From Burkholderiales bacterium (GTDB taxonomy: Bacteria; Pseudomonadota; Gammaproteobacteria; Burkholderiales; Burkholderiaceae_C), in NCBI GenBank assembly GCA_947451035.1, contig CANFXR010000002.1, positions 22,236-86,235 on the forward strand: 64,000 nucleotides of DNA. The letters are read 5' to 3'. The translations under genes and the position numbers were made by a program. Positions 1-8,533 of the stretch are shown here, piece after piece. Numbering within the stretch: the first letter of the stretch is position 1; each line of letters begins with the position of its first letter. The notes beneath the pieces were generated by a model, which saw only the letters and a list, made by a program, of their open reading frames with translations, made no database searches and was not told the DNA's origin.

Positions 1-1
1 G

Positions 2-727
2 CTCGAGGCCGCCGGCTCGGTGACGATGGAGTTCCCCGATCTGCCCGCGCTCATTCGCCTGGCGCGAGCGCATGGCGCACTGACCGCGCTCGACAACACC
101 TGGGGCGCGGGCATCGCCTTCAACGCGTTTGACATCGAGCCCGGTCTCGGCGTCGATGTCTCGGTGCATGCGCTCACCAAATACCCCTCGGGCGGCGCCG
201 ATGTGCTGATGGGCTCGGTGACCACGCGCGACGAAAGCCTGCACCTGCGCATCAAGTCCACGCACATGCGCATGGGCTATGGCGTGGCCGCGAACGATGT
301 GGAGTTGATGCTGCGTTCGCTACCGACGCTGGCCCTGCGTTATCACGCTCACGACGAAGCCGCGCGTCGGTTGGCGCAATGGTGGGCGGGCCGCGCCGAG
401 GTGGCTGCGGTGCTGCATCCGGCATTGCTCGACGCACCGGGACACGCTGCCTGGCAGCGTCTGTGCAGCGCCTCGGCCGGCTTGTTCTCGGTGGTGTTCG
501 ATGAGCGCTACAGCGCAGCGCAGGTGCACGCGTTCATCGACGCGCTGCGGCTGTTCAAGATCGGTTACTCATGGGCGGGCCCGATGAGTCTGGTCGTTCC
601 GTACGAGCTGTCATCCATGCGAAGCAAGCCGGCCTGGCCGGGCGTGCTGGTGCGGTTTTCCGTGGGCCTCGAATCGGTTGACGACCTCCTGGCCGATCTG
701 GCGCAGGCGCTCGAGGCTTTGCGATGA
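2..727 (+). CDS. metC: Cystathionine beta-lyase-like PLP enzyme, 5' end missing
   Basis: The reading frame is open from base 2, so the gene begins outside the window and only about the last 241 codons are present. The fragment carries the Cys/Met-metabolism PLP-enzyme signature: a GSVTMEFPD-like stretch, TALDNTWGAG (the cofactor-contacting Asp region) and SVHALTKYPSGGAD, whose Lys would form the Schiff base with pyridoxal phosphate. Family members in this fold-type I group cleave cystathionine to homocysteine, pyruvate and ammonia, or act as gamma-synthases or lyases. The GSVTMEFPD and FKIGYSWAG motifs favour cystathionine beta-lyase. The stop overlaps the next start by 4 bases, so the two genes are probably co-transcribed. 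The exact reaction is inferred. Confidence 0.85.
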   Translation, partial: LEAAGSVTMEFPDLPALIRLARAHGALTALDNTWGAGIAFNAFDIEPGLGVDVSVHALTKYPSGGADVLMGSVTTRDESLHLRIKSTHMRMGYGVAANDVELMLRSLPTLALRYHAHDEAARRLAQWWAGRAEVAAVLHPALLDAPGHAAWQRLCSASAGLFSVVFDERYSAAQVHAFIDALRLFKIGYSWAGPMSLVVPYELSSMRSKPAWPGVLVRFSVGLESVDDLLADLAQALEALR

Positions 728-1845
728 GCCACCATGACACGCACCGATTGCCGCTGATCGACTTGTTGAAGGTCATCGGATCGCAGTTGATCGTCTTGCA
801 CCACCTGGCTTTTTATGGGCCGATGTCCGATCACGCGGCGACGCTGATGCCCGCGCTGATGGGCTGGTTGTCCGATCACGCACGCGTGGTGGTGCAAGTG
901 TTTCTGGTGGTGGGCGGCTTTCTCGGCGCGACCAGCCTCGCGCCGCAGGGGCATCTTCGGGAGCCGGCCCGGGTCGGCTCGCGGATCTTCGAGCGCTACT
1001 TGCGACTCGCGTTGCCGCTGCTGCTGGCGCTCGTGGTGGCGATTGCCGCAGCTGCGCTGGCACGCCAATGGATGCACCACCCGTCGGTGCCGGATGCGCC
1101 CAGGCCGATGCAGTTGCTGGCGCACGTGTTTCTGGCGCAGGACCTGATTGGCGAAGAAGCGCTGTCGGCGGGCATCTGGTACGTGTCGATCGACCTGCAG
1201 TTGTACGCCACGCTCTTGCTGTGGATGGCGCTGGTGGCGGCCTGCTCCAAGGTGCCGGACACGGCGCGTCGCGTCTTGCCATTGGGCTTGGTGTGCGCGG
1301 TGGCCTGGTCAGCGCTGCAAGTCAACCGCAACGCCCATTGGGACATCAGCGCGCCGTACTTCTTTGCCGCGCACGGGCTGGGCGCCTTGGCGGCCTGGGC
1401 TCGCGTCGGCCGCACTGCCCGCGTGGCCTTTGGCCTGGCGATGGCCAGCGTGCTGCTGGGCCTTTGGTTGGAGTGGCGCGAACGGCTGGCGCTGGCGGCT
1501 TCGGTCTCGGCACTTCTTTGGGCATGGCAGCGAACCCGCAGCAGCTTTTCGGTGCATGCCACAGCCGGCAGCGGCCGCGTGCTGGGCCTGGTGCACTACC
1601 TGAGTCGCATCAGTTATGCGGTCTTCTTGCTGCACTTTCCGGTGTGCCTGGTCGTCAACGCCGCGTTCACCGAGTTCGTGCCCGCGCAGCCTTGGCCGCA
1701 GGCTTTCGGGATGCTTCTGGCTTGGACGGGCAGCGTGGCGGTAGGGGCATGGTTCCACCACACGGCCGAAGCGCCCGCGATGCGCTGGATCACGCGCCGC
1801 CGATCCACCGGTTGGCGCCTGAGCCAGCGGCCTGTGGCGGACTGA
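724..1845 (+). CDS. Acyltransferase family 3 membrane protein
   Basis: A 373-residue, strongly hydrophobic protein with about ten membrane segments. It starts with the LIDLLKVIGSQLIVLHHLAFY segment, typical of acyltransferase-3 (OafA/NodX-type) proteins, where an early His in the first helix is functionally important. Such proteins move acyl groups, usually acetyl, onto sugars or lipids across the inner membrane. The ATGA overlap with the upstream PLP enzyme suggests coupled translation, although the two functions are not obviously related. No SGNH domain is attached, so this is the short form. The substrate cannot be told from sequence. Confidence 0.75.
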   Translation: MSHHDTHRLPLIDLLKVIGSQLIVLHHLAFYGPMSDHAATLMPALMGWLSDHARVVVQVFLVVGGFLGATSLAPQGHLREPARVGSRIFERYLRLALPLLLALVVAIAAAALARQWMHHPSVPDAPRPMQLLAHVFLAQDLIGEEALSAGIWYVSIDLQLYATLLLWMALVAACSKVPDTARRVLPLGLVCAVAWSALQVNRNAHWDISAPYFFAAHGLGALAAWARVGRTARVAFGLAMASVLLGLWLEWRERLALAASVSALLWAWQRTRSSFSVHATAGSGRVLGLVHYLSRISYAVFLLHFPVCLVVNAAFTEFVPAQPWPQAFGMLLAWTGSVAVGAWFHHTAEAPAMRWITRRRSTGWRLSQRPVAD

Positions 1846-1851
1846 GCCGCA

Positions 1852-1918
1852 AAAGGTCCGGTGCGTCGCTGCGCTACGCTTTTGATGAGACCTTGTGTCT
1901 CATCAACCGTCCTTTTTT
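1852..1918. repeat. Duplicated copy of the smpB 3' end (distal copy)
   Basis: This stretch and 1922-1998 are near-identical direct repeats; the proximal copy has about ten extra bases. Both contain TTGATGAGAC, a 5-base loop and GTCTCATCAA. Read on the minus strand, this distal copy still encodes the tail [12 protein letters not shown] followed by a TAG stop, exactly the C-terminus of SmpB. It is therefore a duplication of the end of smpB lying just beyond the real stop. Confidence 0.75.
1882..1918 (+). terminator. Hairpin plus T-run after the acyltransferase gene
   Basis: A perfect 10-bp inverted repeat (1882-1891 and 1897-1906, loop 1892-1896) is followed six bases later by a six-T run at 1913-1918. 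It sits 37 bases beyond the acyltransferase stop and could end that plus-strand transcript. A second hairpin of the same stem sequence lies at 1963-1987 inside the 3' end of smpB. The stem is only moderately GC-rich, so strength is uncertain. Confidence 0.55.
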
Positions 1919-1921
1919 ACC

Positions 1922-1998
1922 GAAAGGCTCGGTGCCTCGCTACGCGACGCATCGCTACGCTTTTGATGAGACTTTGTGTCTCATCAACCGACCCTTTT
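1922..1998. repeat. Proximal copy of the duplicated smpB 3' end
   Basis: Direct repeat of 1852-1918. It includes the 10-bp inverted repeat 1963-1972 / 1978-1987 and the stop codon of smpB (1955-1957 on the minus strand), so a hairpin is encoded inside the final codons of the gene. Confidence 0.7.
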
Positions 1999-2413
1999 CC
2001 CGGTCCCAGTCGCGTTCTTTTTCGGTGTTGCGCTTGTCGTGCTCGGCCTTGCCCTTGGCCAGCGCAATTTCGATTTTGACGAGGCCTTCCTTGTAGTGCA
2101 GGTCCATCGGCACGAGCGTGTAGCCCTTTTGCTCGACCTTGCCCACCAGCCGCTTGATCTCTTCCTTGTGCAGCAGCAGCTTCTTGGTGCGGTCGGCCTC
2201 CGGGCTGACGTGCGTGGAGGCGCTGCCCAGTGCGTTGATGCGGCAGCCGATCAGATACAACTCGCCGTCGCGGATCACCACGTAGCCGTCGGTCAGCTGG
2301 ACCTGGCCGGCGCGGATGGCCTTGATCTCCCAGCCTTGCAGCATCACGCCGGCTTCGTATCGCTCTTCGATGTGATAGTCGAACCGGGCGCGTCGGTTCT
2401 CGGCGATGGGCAT
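1955..2413 (-). CDS. smpB: SsrA (tmRNA)-binding protein SmpB
   Basis: SmpB binds tmRNA and brings it to stalled ribosomes for trans-translation. The protein shows the family core: [60 protein letters not shown] and the [10 protein letters not shown] block. The start at 2413 (ATG, reading [17 protein letters not shown]) matches the family; a longer in-frame TTG start at 2440 is less likely. Length is 152 residues, normal for the family. The last dozen codons, ending MRHKVSSKA, lie within a hairpin-forming repeat duplicated immediately downstream. Divergent from ratA. Confidence 0.95.
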   Translation of the reverse strand: MPIAENRRARFDYHIEERYEAGVMLQGWEIKAIRAGQVQLTDGYVVIRDGELYLIGCRINALGSASTHVSPEADRTKKLLLHKEEIKRLVGKVEQKGYTLVPMDLHYKEGLVKIEIALAKGKAEHDKRNTEKERDWDREKGRLMRHKVSSKA

Positions 2414-2440
2414 GGGGGCTTCGCGCTCGGGGCGCGTCAA

Positions 2441-2458
2441 TACAATCGAGTCATTGTA
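2441..2458. promoter_or_regulatory. Divergent overlapping -10-like elements between smpB and ratA
   Basis: TACAAT at 2441-2446 and ATTGTA at 2453-2458 form an inverted repeat. Each half is a good -10 element, one for ratA (plus) and one for smpB (minus). For ratA it lies only about 12 bases before the ATG at 2458, which would leave almost no 5' leader. I see no convincing -35 boxes. Confidence 0.35.
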
Positions 2459-2901
2459 TGAAGCAGGTCAAGAAGTCAGTGCTGTTGTGGTACTCGCCGC
2501 ACGAGATGTACGTGCTGGTGACCGGCGTGGCCGACTACCCGAAGTTCCTTCCGTGGTGCGAGCGCGCCGAGGTTCTCGAGCACACTGACACCGCCATGAA
2601 GGCGCGTTTGCATCTGGGTTTTTCGGGCATCCGCCATGCCTTCACGACGCTCAATGAGCACGTGGCCGATCGCGAGGTCCGGCTGCGTCTGGTCGACGGG
2701 CCGTTCTCGGTGCTCGACGGTCACTGGAAGTTCGAGCCGCTGGGCGCCGAACCCAACGCCTGCAAGATCGAGTTCGAACTGCGCTACGCGTTTTCGAGCC
2801 GGGCGCTTGAGGTGGTGATCAGCCCCGTGTTTGACCGCATCGCCAACACCTTCGTCGACTCGTTCGTCAAGCGCGCCGCTCAGGTCTATGGCGAGCGCTG
2901 A
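2458..2901 (+). CDS. ratA: RatA/COQ10-type START-domain protein
   Basis: A 147-residue protein with the features of the RatA/YfjG/COQ10 family: the [15 protein letters not shown] start, [20 protein letters not shown] and the C-terminal [19 protein letters not shown] block. Family members have a START-like lipid-binding fold. E. coli RatA was described as blocking 70S ribosome association, while related COQ10 proteins bind ubiquinone, so the physiological role is debated. The gene is divergent from smpB and overlaps rnfH by 14 bases, the conserved smpB-ratA-rnfH arrangement of proteobacteria. Confidence 0.92.
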   Translation: MKQVKKSVLLWYSPHEMYVLVTGVADYPKFLPWCERAEVLEHTDTAMKARLHLGFSGIRHAFTTLNEHVADREVRLRLVDGPFSVLDGHWKFEPLGAEPNACKIEFELRYAFSSRALEVVISPVFDRIANTFVDSFVKRAAQVYGER

Positions 2902-3199
2902 GGCCGCATCGGTGCACGTCGAAGTCGCGTGCAGCCCGGCCGCGGGGCAGGTGGTGTGTCGCCAACTGGTGCTGCCGCCCGGGGCGACCGTGCGCGAGGC
3001 GATTACACAGAGCGGCTTGCCATGGTCCGCCCAAAGCGAAGGCACCGGCCGGCTGAAGATCGGCGTGTGGGGTCAATTGCGTCCGCTGGACCATGTGCTC
3101 AGGGATGGCGATCGCGTCGAAATCTATCGCGCCTTGCTGATCGACCCGATGGACGCGCGTCGTGTGCGCCACCGCGGTCAGAAAACGCCCAAACGCTGA
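2888..3199 (+). CDS. rnfH: RnfH/RatB family ubiquitin-fold protein
   Basis: A 103-residue protein of the RnfH (UPF0125) family, with a beta-grasp fold. Visible family features are VHVEVACSPAAG at the N-terminus, LPPGATVREAITQSGL and RPLDHVLRDGDRVEIYRALLIDP followed by a basic tail. The chosen ATG at 2888 lies inside the end of ratA; an earlier in-frame start would extend into ratA without matching the family. The function is not firmly known. The pairing with ratA is conserved, and no rnf genes are present here. Confidence 0.88.
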   Translation: MASAEAASVHVEVACSPAAGQVVCRQLVLPPGATVREAITQSGLPWSAQSEGTGRLKIGVWGQLRPLDHVLRDGDRVEIYRALLIDPMDARRVRHRGQKTPKR

Positions 3200-3243
3200 G
3201 GGCACCAGCCGCCGGGTGACGAGCCAGCGGCGCCTTGCGCGGA

Positions 3244-3753
3244 CTACTTGCAGTCCGCCGCGATGATCGCCTTGACGCGCCGGGTCTCTTCGGCGCGCCC
3301 CTTGTCGTCGAGCACTTCACGCTCGCCCTGGGCGTTGATGCGCGCGATCCGGAAGCCCTCGTCCAGCCCGCGCATCTGGCTGCGCGCGCGGCTGCAGCTG
3401 TCGGCTTTTTGTGCGCTGGTCTTTTGCTCTTCGAGCTTGGACTTGTCGGCCTTGGCCTGCTGCTCCTTGCGCAGCTTTTCTTCGAGTTCGGGATCCACAG
3501 TCTTGGCCGAGGGCAGCAAGGGAACCGCCATGGCCGAGGCTGCTTCCGCAGCTGACGCGGCCGATGCCGCAGATCGTGCCCTGGCCGAGGCCGGTCGGGC
3601 AAGGATGTTCGATTCAGCCACGCCCAGTGGGGGCGGCAGGTCGCTGTATTGCGTTTGACCCTTGTCGTCGCGCCACTTCCACTGCGCCGAAGCGCTCGCG
3701 CACAGACCGGCGAGCAACACGAAGATCAACCCACTGACTAGCCCTGCACGCAT
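3244..3753 (-). CDS. Secreted DUF4124 domain protein
   Basis: A 169-residue protein with a signal peptide ending near ASASA, directly followed by the DUF4124 core QWKWRDDKGQTQYSDLPPP. After that come an Ala/Ser-rich linker, a charged coiled-coil-like helix rich in Lys and Glu (about residues 85-110) and a C-terminal segment with two Cys. DUF4124 proteins are common periplasmic proteins of unknown role in beta- and gammaproteobacteria. The start at 3753 is chosen because it begins the signal peptide. It is convergent with rnfH and divergent from guaB. Confidence 0.85.
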   Translation of the reverse strand: MRAGLVSGLIFVLLAGLCASASAQWKWRDDKGQTQYSDLPPPLGVAESNILARPASARARSAASAASAAEAASAMAVPLLPSAKTVDPELEEKLRKEQQAKADKSKLEEQKTSAQKADSCSRARSQMRGLDEGFRIARINAQGEREVLDDKGRAEETRRVKAIIAADCK

Positions 3754-3857
3754 GGATGAACAGCCCTTCGTTTGAAACTGAAGAAAGTGTAAGCCTGCGA
3801 TCTGTCCGGCGCCGCATGAATGCACGCAAGGCCACAGGGCAAGTGTGCCGGCCTCCC

Positions 3858-3863
3858 TATAAT
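3858..3863 (+). promoter_or_regulatory. -10 box of the guaB promoter
   Basis: A consensus TATAAT lies 26 bases before the guaB ATG, and an AGGAG ribosome-binding site sits at 3877-3881, eight bases before the start. No clear -35 is visible at the expected spacing. Confidence 0.6.
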
Positions 3864-3889
3864 TTCGTTTTGCGTCAGGAGCCAAATCC

Positions 3890-5359
3890 ATGCGCCTTCT
3901 TGGTAAAGCGCTCACCTTCGACGATGTGTTGTTGGTGCCAGCGTTCTCCCAGGTGTTGCCACGCGACACCAGTCTCGCCACACGATTTTCCCGCAACATC
4001 CAGTTGAACCTGCCCCTCGTGTCCGCCGCGATGGACACGGTCACTGAGGCGCGGCTGGCCATTGCCATTGCCCAGGAAGGCGGCATCGGCATCGTCCACA
4101 AGAACCTCACCGCCCGGCAGCAGGCGGCCGAGGTGGCGCTCGTCAAGCGCTACGAGTCGGGCATCTTGCGAGACCCGATCACCATCACGCCCGACACTCC
4201 TGTGCGCGTGGTGATGGATCTGTCGCGCCAGCATGGCGTGTCGGGCTTCCCGGTGCTCGAAGGCGAGCGGGTGGTCGGCATCGTGACCAACCGCGATTTG
4301 CGATTCGAAACCCGGCTCGATGCGCCGGTGCGCGAAATCATGACGCCGCGTGAGCGCCTCGTGACGGTGAACGAGCGCGCCACGCTTGAAGACGGCAAGG
4401 CGCTCATGCACAAGCACAAGCTCGAGCGCGTGCTGGTCATCAACGACGCCGGCGAGTTGCGCGGCCTGATGACCGTCAAGGACATCACCAAGCAAACCAG
4501 CTTCCCCGATGCCGCTCGCGATGCGCAAGGCAAGTTGCGCGTGGGCGCGGCGGTGGGTGTGGGCGAGGGCACCGAAGAGCGCGTCGAAGCGCTGGTGCGC
4601 GCCGGGGTTGATGCCATCGTGGTCGACACCGCGCACGGCCACAGCGCCGGCGTGATCGAGCGCGTTCGCTGGGTCAAGCAGAACTTCCCGCAGATCGATG
4701 TGATCGGCGGGAACATCGCCACCGGCGCGGCTGCACTGGCGCTGGTCGAGGCGGGCGCCGATGGCGTCAAGGTCGGCATCGGTCCCGGGTCGATCTGCAC
4801 CACGCGCATCGTGGCCGGTGTGGGCGTGCCGCAGATCACCGCCATTGACAACGTCGCCAGGGCGTTGGCCGGCACCGGCGTGCCGCTGATTGCCGACGGC
4901 GGCATCCGCTATTCGGGCGACGTGGCCAAGGCGATTGCCGCTGGCGCTCACACCGTGATGATGGGTGGCGTGTTCGCCGGCACCGAAGAAGCTCCGGGCG
5001 AGATCGTGCTGTTCCAGGGCCGCAGCTACAAGAGCTACCGCGGCATGGGCTCGATTGGCGCGATGCAGCAAGGCAGCGCCGATCGCTACTTCCAGGAAAC
5101 CACCGGCGGCAACCCCAACGCCGACAAGCTGGTGCCCGAGGGCATTGAAGGCCGCGTGCCCTACAAGGGCTCGATGGTCAGCATCGTGTTCCAGATGGCC
5201 GGCGGCATCCGAGCGTCGATGGGCTACTGCGGTTGCGGTTCGATCGAAGCCATGCGCAGCGAAGCCGAGTTCGTCGAGATCACCAGCGCCGGCATCCGCG
5301 AAAGCCATGTGCACGACGTGCAGATCACCAAGGAAGCACCGAACTACCGCATGGAGTGA
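3890..5359 (+). CDS. guaB: Inosine-5'-monophosphate dehydrogenase
   Basis: Converts IMP to XMP with NAD, the first committed step of GMP synthesis, in the cytoplasm. The 489-residue protein has the expected layout: the N-terminal part of the barrel ([16 protein letters not shown]), two CBS domains at about residues 95-205, and the catalytic loop [13 protein letters not shown] with the nucleophile Cys303. The flap follows further on ([21 protein letters not shown]). It ends normally. A strong -10 and a good ribosome-binding site precede it. guaA follows 1.4 kb downstream with an MFS gene between them. Confidence 0.98.
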   Translation: MRLLGKALTFDDVLLVPAFSQVLPRDTSLATRFSRNIQLNLPLVSAAMDTVTEARLAIAIAQEGGIGIVHKNLTARQQAAEVALVKRYESGILRDPITITPDTPVRVVMDLSRQHGVSGFPVLEGERVVGIVTNRDLRFETRLDAPVREIMTPRERLVTVNERATLEDGKALMHKHKLERVLVINDAGELRGLMTVKDITKQTSFPDAARDAQGKLRVGAAVGVGEGTEERVEALVRAGVDAIVVDTAHGHSAGVIERVRWVKQNFPQIDVIGGNIATGAAALALVEAGADGVKVGIGPGSICTTRIVAGVGVPQITAIDNVARALAGTGVPLIADGGIRYSGDVAKAIAAGAHTVMMGGVFAGTEEAPGEIVLFQGRSYKSYRGMGSIGAMQQGSADRYFQETTGGNPNADKLVPEGIEGRVPYKGSMVSIVFQMAGGIRASMGYCGCGSIEAMRSEAEFVEITSAGIRESHVHDVQITKEAPNYRME

Positions 5360-5413
5360 GGCTGCACCCCGCGGCACACAACCGAGGCCGCTCGATGGCC
5401 CGACAAGAACCAG

Positions 5414-6715
5414 ATGCCGACTCCCGACCATTCCGACTCAAAGCCAGCCCCGAGCGCCGCGGCATCGCCCGCGCCCGCCCGCACGGCAGCCATGCGATTC
5501 ATCATGATCACGGTGCTGATCGACATGGTGTCGATCGGCCTGATCGTGCCCGTGCTGCCGCTGCTGATTGGCAACTTCACGACCAACCCCACCGAGCAGG
5601 CGCTGTGGTACGGCGTGGTCGCCTTTGCCTACAGCGCGGCCAATTTCTTCGGGGCGCCGATTCTGGGCGGCTTGTCCGATCGGTATGGCCGCCGTCCGGT
5701 GCTGCTGCTGGGGTTTTGCGGGCTGGCACTCAACTTCTTCGCCACCGCGCTGGCCACGCAACTGTGGGTGCTGATCGCCGTGCGCCTGATGGGCGGCCTG
5801 ATGCAGGCCAACGCCGCGGTGGCCAATGCCTATGTGGCCGACATCAGCGCGCCTGAAGAGCGCGCCAAGCGCTTCGGCATGCTGGGTGCGATGTTCGGGC
5901 TGGGTTTCATCATCGGGCCGGTGATGGGCGGGCTGCTCGGCGGCATCGACTTGCACCTGCCGTTCTTCATGGCGGGCTCGCTCGCGTTGCTGAACCTGCT
6001 CTATGGCTATTTCGTGCTGCCCGAGTCGTTGCCGGTGGCCAAGCGCCGCGCGGTCACCTGGAGTTCAGCCAACCCGATCGCCTCGCTGAAAAAGCTCGGG
6101 CGTCTGGACGGCGTGGGCTCGCTGGTGGTGGTGATCGCGCTGAGCAACCTCGCGCAGTTCGTCATGTACACCGTGTGGGTGCTCTACACGACGTTCAAGT
6201 TCGGCTGGGGCCCCACCGAGAACGGCTGGTCGATGTTTGCCGTGGGCCTGGCCGCCGCGCTGGTGCAAGGTGTTCTGTTGGGCCGATTGCTCAAGCGCTT
6301 TGAGGCCAAGAAGCTCGCGATCATCGGCCTGGTGTCGAGCACCCTGGGCTACCTGGCCTGGGGTCTGGCGCCAGCCGGTTGGGTGATGTACCTGATCATC
6401 GCGCTCAACCTGCTCGGCTTCACCGTCACCGCGGCGATGCAAAGCATCGTCTCGAACGCCGCCGATGCCAGCTCGCAGGGCCAGACCATGGGCTCGGTGG
6501 CCTCGCTCACCAGCCTGATGGCGGTGGTCGGCCCCGTGCTGGGTGCGCCGCTGATGGGCGCGGTGTCGCACTTTCAACCCGGCGACTGGCGCATCGGCGC
6601 ACCGTTCTACTTTTGCGCGGCCGTTCAACTGCTGTCGATGCTGGTGGCCACGCGCCACTTTCGCCGCGAGCGGCGGCTGGCGTCGCTGAGCGCAGCGCAG
6701 TCCACCGCGGCCTGA
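5414..6715 (+). CDS. MFS transporter, TetA/multidrug-type
   Basis: A 433-residue protein with 12 predicted membrane segments and the major facilitator signatures: motif A after helix 2 (GGLSDRYGRRPVLLLG) and motif C-like glycines in helix 5 (FGLGFIIGPVMGGLLGG). The overall pattern resembles the TetA/TCR 12-helix proton antiporters. The first 30 or so residues are Pro/Ala-rich and precede helix 1, so a start at the internal ATG near MRFIMITVL is possible. It lies between guaB and guaA on the same strand with short gaps; an export role linked to purines would be speculation. Confidence 0.85.
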   Translation: MPTPDHSDSKPAPSAAASPAPARTAAMRFIMITVLIDMVSIGLIVPVLPLLIGNFTTNPTEQALWYGVVAFAYSAANFFGAPILGGLSDRYGRRPVLLLGFCGLALNFFATALATQLWVLIAVRLMGGLMQANAAVANAYVADISAPEERAKRFGMLGAMFGLGFIIGPVMGGLLGGIDLHLPFFMAGSLALLNLLYGYFVLPESLPVAKRRAVTWSSANPIASLKKLGRLDGVGSLVVVIALSNLAQFVMYTVWVLYTTFKFGWGPTENGWSMFAVGLAAALVQGVLLGRLLKRFEAKKLAIIGLVSSTLGYLAWGLAPAGWVMYLIIALNLLGFTVTAAMQSIVSNAADASSQGQTMGSVASLTSLMAVVGPVLGAPLMGAVSHFQPGDWRIGAPFYFCAAVQLLSMLVATRHFRRERRLASLSAAQSTAA

Positions 6716-6760
6716 GGCCTGCCCCCGCCCGATCACTCCACCGATTTCCCCGAGCCTGCG

Positions 6761-8338
6761 ATGCACGACAAGATCCTCATTCTCGATTTCGGCTCCCAGG
6801 TCACGCAGCTGATCGCCCGGCGCGTGCGCGAGGCGCATGTGTTTTGCGAGATCCACCCCAGCGACGTCAGCGACGAGTTCATCCGCCAGTTCGCGCCCAA
6901 GGCCATCATCCTCAGCGGCAGCCACGCCAGCACCTACGAAGACCACGACCTGCGCGCGCCGCAGGCGGTGTGGGATCTGGGCGTGCCGGTGCTGGGCATT
7001 TGCTACGGCATGTTCGCCATGGTCGTGCAGCAAGGTGGCCAGGTCGAAGCCAGCGCGCACCGTGAGTTCGGCTATGCCGAGGTTCGCGCGCACGGTCACA
7101 CCAAGCTGCTTGATGGCATCGAGGACTTCAGCACGCCCGAAGGCCACGGCATGCTCAAGGTCTGGATGAGCCACGGCGACAAGGTCACGCAGTTGCCACC
7201 CGGCTTCACGCTGATGGCCAGCACGCCGAGCTGCCCGATCGCCGGCATCGCCGACGAGTCGCGCGGCTACTACGCGGTGCAGTTCCACCCCGAAGTCACG
7301 CACACCGTGCAGGGCAGGGCGCTGCTCGAGCGCTTCGTGCTCGACATCGCGCAAGCCAAAGCCGACTGGGTGATGGGCGACTACATCTCCGAAGCCGTGG
7401 CACGCATCCGCGAGCAAGTCGGCAGCGACGAAGTCATCCTCGGCCTGAGCGGCGGTGTCGATTCGAGCGTCGCCGCTGCGCTCATCCACCGCGCGATCGG
7501 CGATCAGCTGGTGTGCGTGTTCGTCGATCACGGCTTGCTGCGGCTCAACGAAGGCGCGATGGTCATGGAGATGTTTGCCGGCCGCCTGCACGCCCGTGTC
7601 GTGCACGTGGATGCCAGCGCGCAGTTCCTCGGCCACCTCGAAGGCGTGAGCGACCCCGAAGCCAAGCGCAAGATCATCGGCCGCGAGTTCGTCGAAGTGT
7701 TCCAGGCCGAAGCCAAGAAACTGGCGTCGGCCAAGTGGCTGGCTCAAGGCACGATCTACCCCGACGTGATCGAAAGCGGCGGCAGCAAGAAGTCCACCAC
7801 CATCAAGAGCCACCACAACGTGGGCGGCCTGCCCAAGACGCTGGGGCTCAAGCTGCTCGAGCCGCTGCGCGAGCTGTTCAAGGATGAGGTGCGCGAACTC
7901 GGCGTGGCGCTCGGCCTGCCGCCCGACATGGTCTACCGCCACCCGTTTCCCGGCCCGGGCCTGGGCGTGCGCATCCTCGGCGAGGTCAAAAAGGACTACG
8001 CCGATTTGCTGCGCCGCGCCGACGCCATCTTCATCGAAGAGCTGCGCAACACCCGCGACGAAGCCACCGGCAAGACCTGGTACGAGCTCACCAGCCAGGC
8101 CTTCGCCGTCTTCCTGCCCGTCAAGAGCGTGGGCGTCATGGGCGACGGCCGCACCTACGAGTACGTGGTGGCGCTGCGCGCCGTGCAAACCAGCGACTTC
8201 ATGACCGCCGACTGGGCCGAACTGCCCTACAGCCTGCTCAAGAAGGTGTCGAGCCGCATCATCAACGAAGTACGCGGCATCAATCGAGTGGCGTACGACG
8301 TGTCGAGCAAGCCGCCGGCGACTATTGAGTGGGAGTGA
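6761..8338 (+). CDS. guaA: GMP synthase (glutamine-hydrolysing)
   Basis: Amidates XMP to GMP using ATP and glutamine ammonia. The 525-residue protein has a class I glutamine amidotransferase domain (about residues 1-200) with Cys81 in GICYG, His176 and Glu178 in QFHPEV. An ATP-pyrophosphatase domain follows with the PP-loop LSGGVDSS (about 229-236), then the dimerisation domain ending with the [10 protein letters not shown]-terminus. The residue after GICYGM is Phe where class I amidotransferases nearly always have Gln. Same strand as guaB and the MFS gene. Confidence 0.97.
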   Translation: MHDKILILDFGSQVTQLIARRVREAHVFCEIHPSDVSDEFIRQFAPKAIILSGSHASTYEDHDLRAPQAVWDLGVPVLGICYGMFAMVVQQGGQVEASAHREFGYAEVRAHGHTKLLDGIEDFSTPEGHGMLKVWMSHGDKVTQLPPGFTLMASTPSCPIAGIADESRGYYAVQFHPEVTHTVQGRALLERFVLDIAQAKADWVMGDYISEAVARIREQVGSDEVILGLSGGVDSSVAAALIHRAIGDQLVCVFVDHGLLRLNEGAMVMEMFAGRLHARVVHVDASAQFLGHLEGVSDPEAKRKIIGREFVEVFQAEAKKLASAKWLAQGTIYPDVIESGGSKKSTTIKSHHNVGGLPKTLGLKLLEPLRELFKDEVRELGVALGLPPDMVYRHPFPGPGLGVRILGEVKKDYADLLRRADAIFIEELRNTRDEATGKTWYELTSQAFAVFLPVKSVGVMGDGRTYEYVVALRAVQTSDFMTADWAELPYSLLKKVSSRIINEVRGINRVAYDVSSKPPATIEWE

Positions 8339-8344
8339 CCTGGG

Positions 8345-8369
8345 CTCCCGGACCCACCGCGCCCGGGAG
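8345..8369 (+). terminator. Weak hairpin after guaA
   Basis: CTCCCGG (8345-8351) pairs with CCGGGAG (8363-8369) seven bases past the guaA stop, but no proper T-run follows, so this is only a possible terminator. Confidence 0.35.
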
Positions 8370-8401
8370 GGCGTTTCGCATCGCTCCTAGCTAGTCCGCA
8401 A

Positions 8402-8417
8402 TGGCCCGTACGGGCCA
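8402..8417. promoter_or_regulatory. 16-bp dyad operator candidate
   Basis: TGGCCCGTACGGGCCA, a perfect palindrome (18 bp if the flanking A and T are counted), 116 bases before the NHL-protein ATG at 8534. It matches the shared dyad TGGYCCnnWYGGnYYA also found at 12536, 33842, 33871, 48671, 52616 and 54364. Just upstream is CTAGCTAG (8388-8395). A LuxR-type regulator is the likely reader (inference). Confidence 0.55.
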
Positions 8418-8533
8418 TCTGAGCGCGGCTTTTGTGTGAGTCGCACGTCACAGCAGGATTCCAAAATCGAAGGTGATGTCGTCGCCGGCCTGAAGGTCGG
8501 TGGCGTTCACTTCTCAATGCTGGGGTCCATCGA

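Noticed and set aside
1861..1998. Mobile-element inverted repeats near the smpB end
   Set aside because: The pair of hairpins is explained by direct duplication of the smpB 3' end. No transposase or target-site duplication is visible.
3875..5431. 518-codon minus-strand frame opposite guaB
   Set aside because: Shadow of guaB; no family features in the translation.
6065..8188. 707-codon minus-strand frame across the MFS gene and guaA
   Set aside because: Composition is His/Ala/Gly/Gln-rich without motifs and it covers two well-identified plus-strand genes. Antisense shadow.
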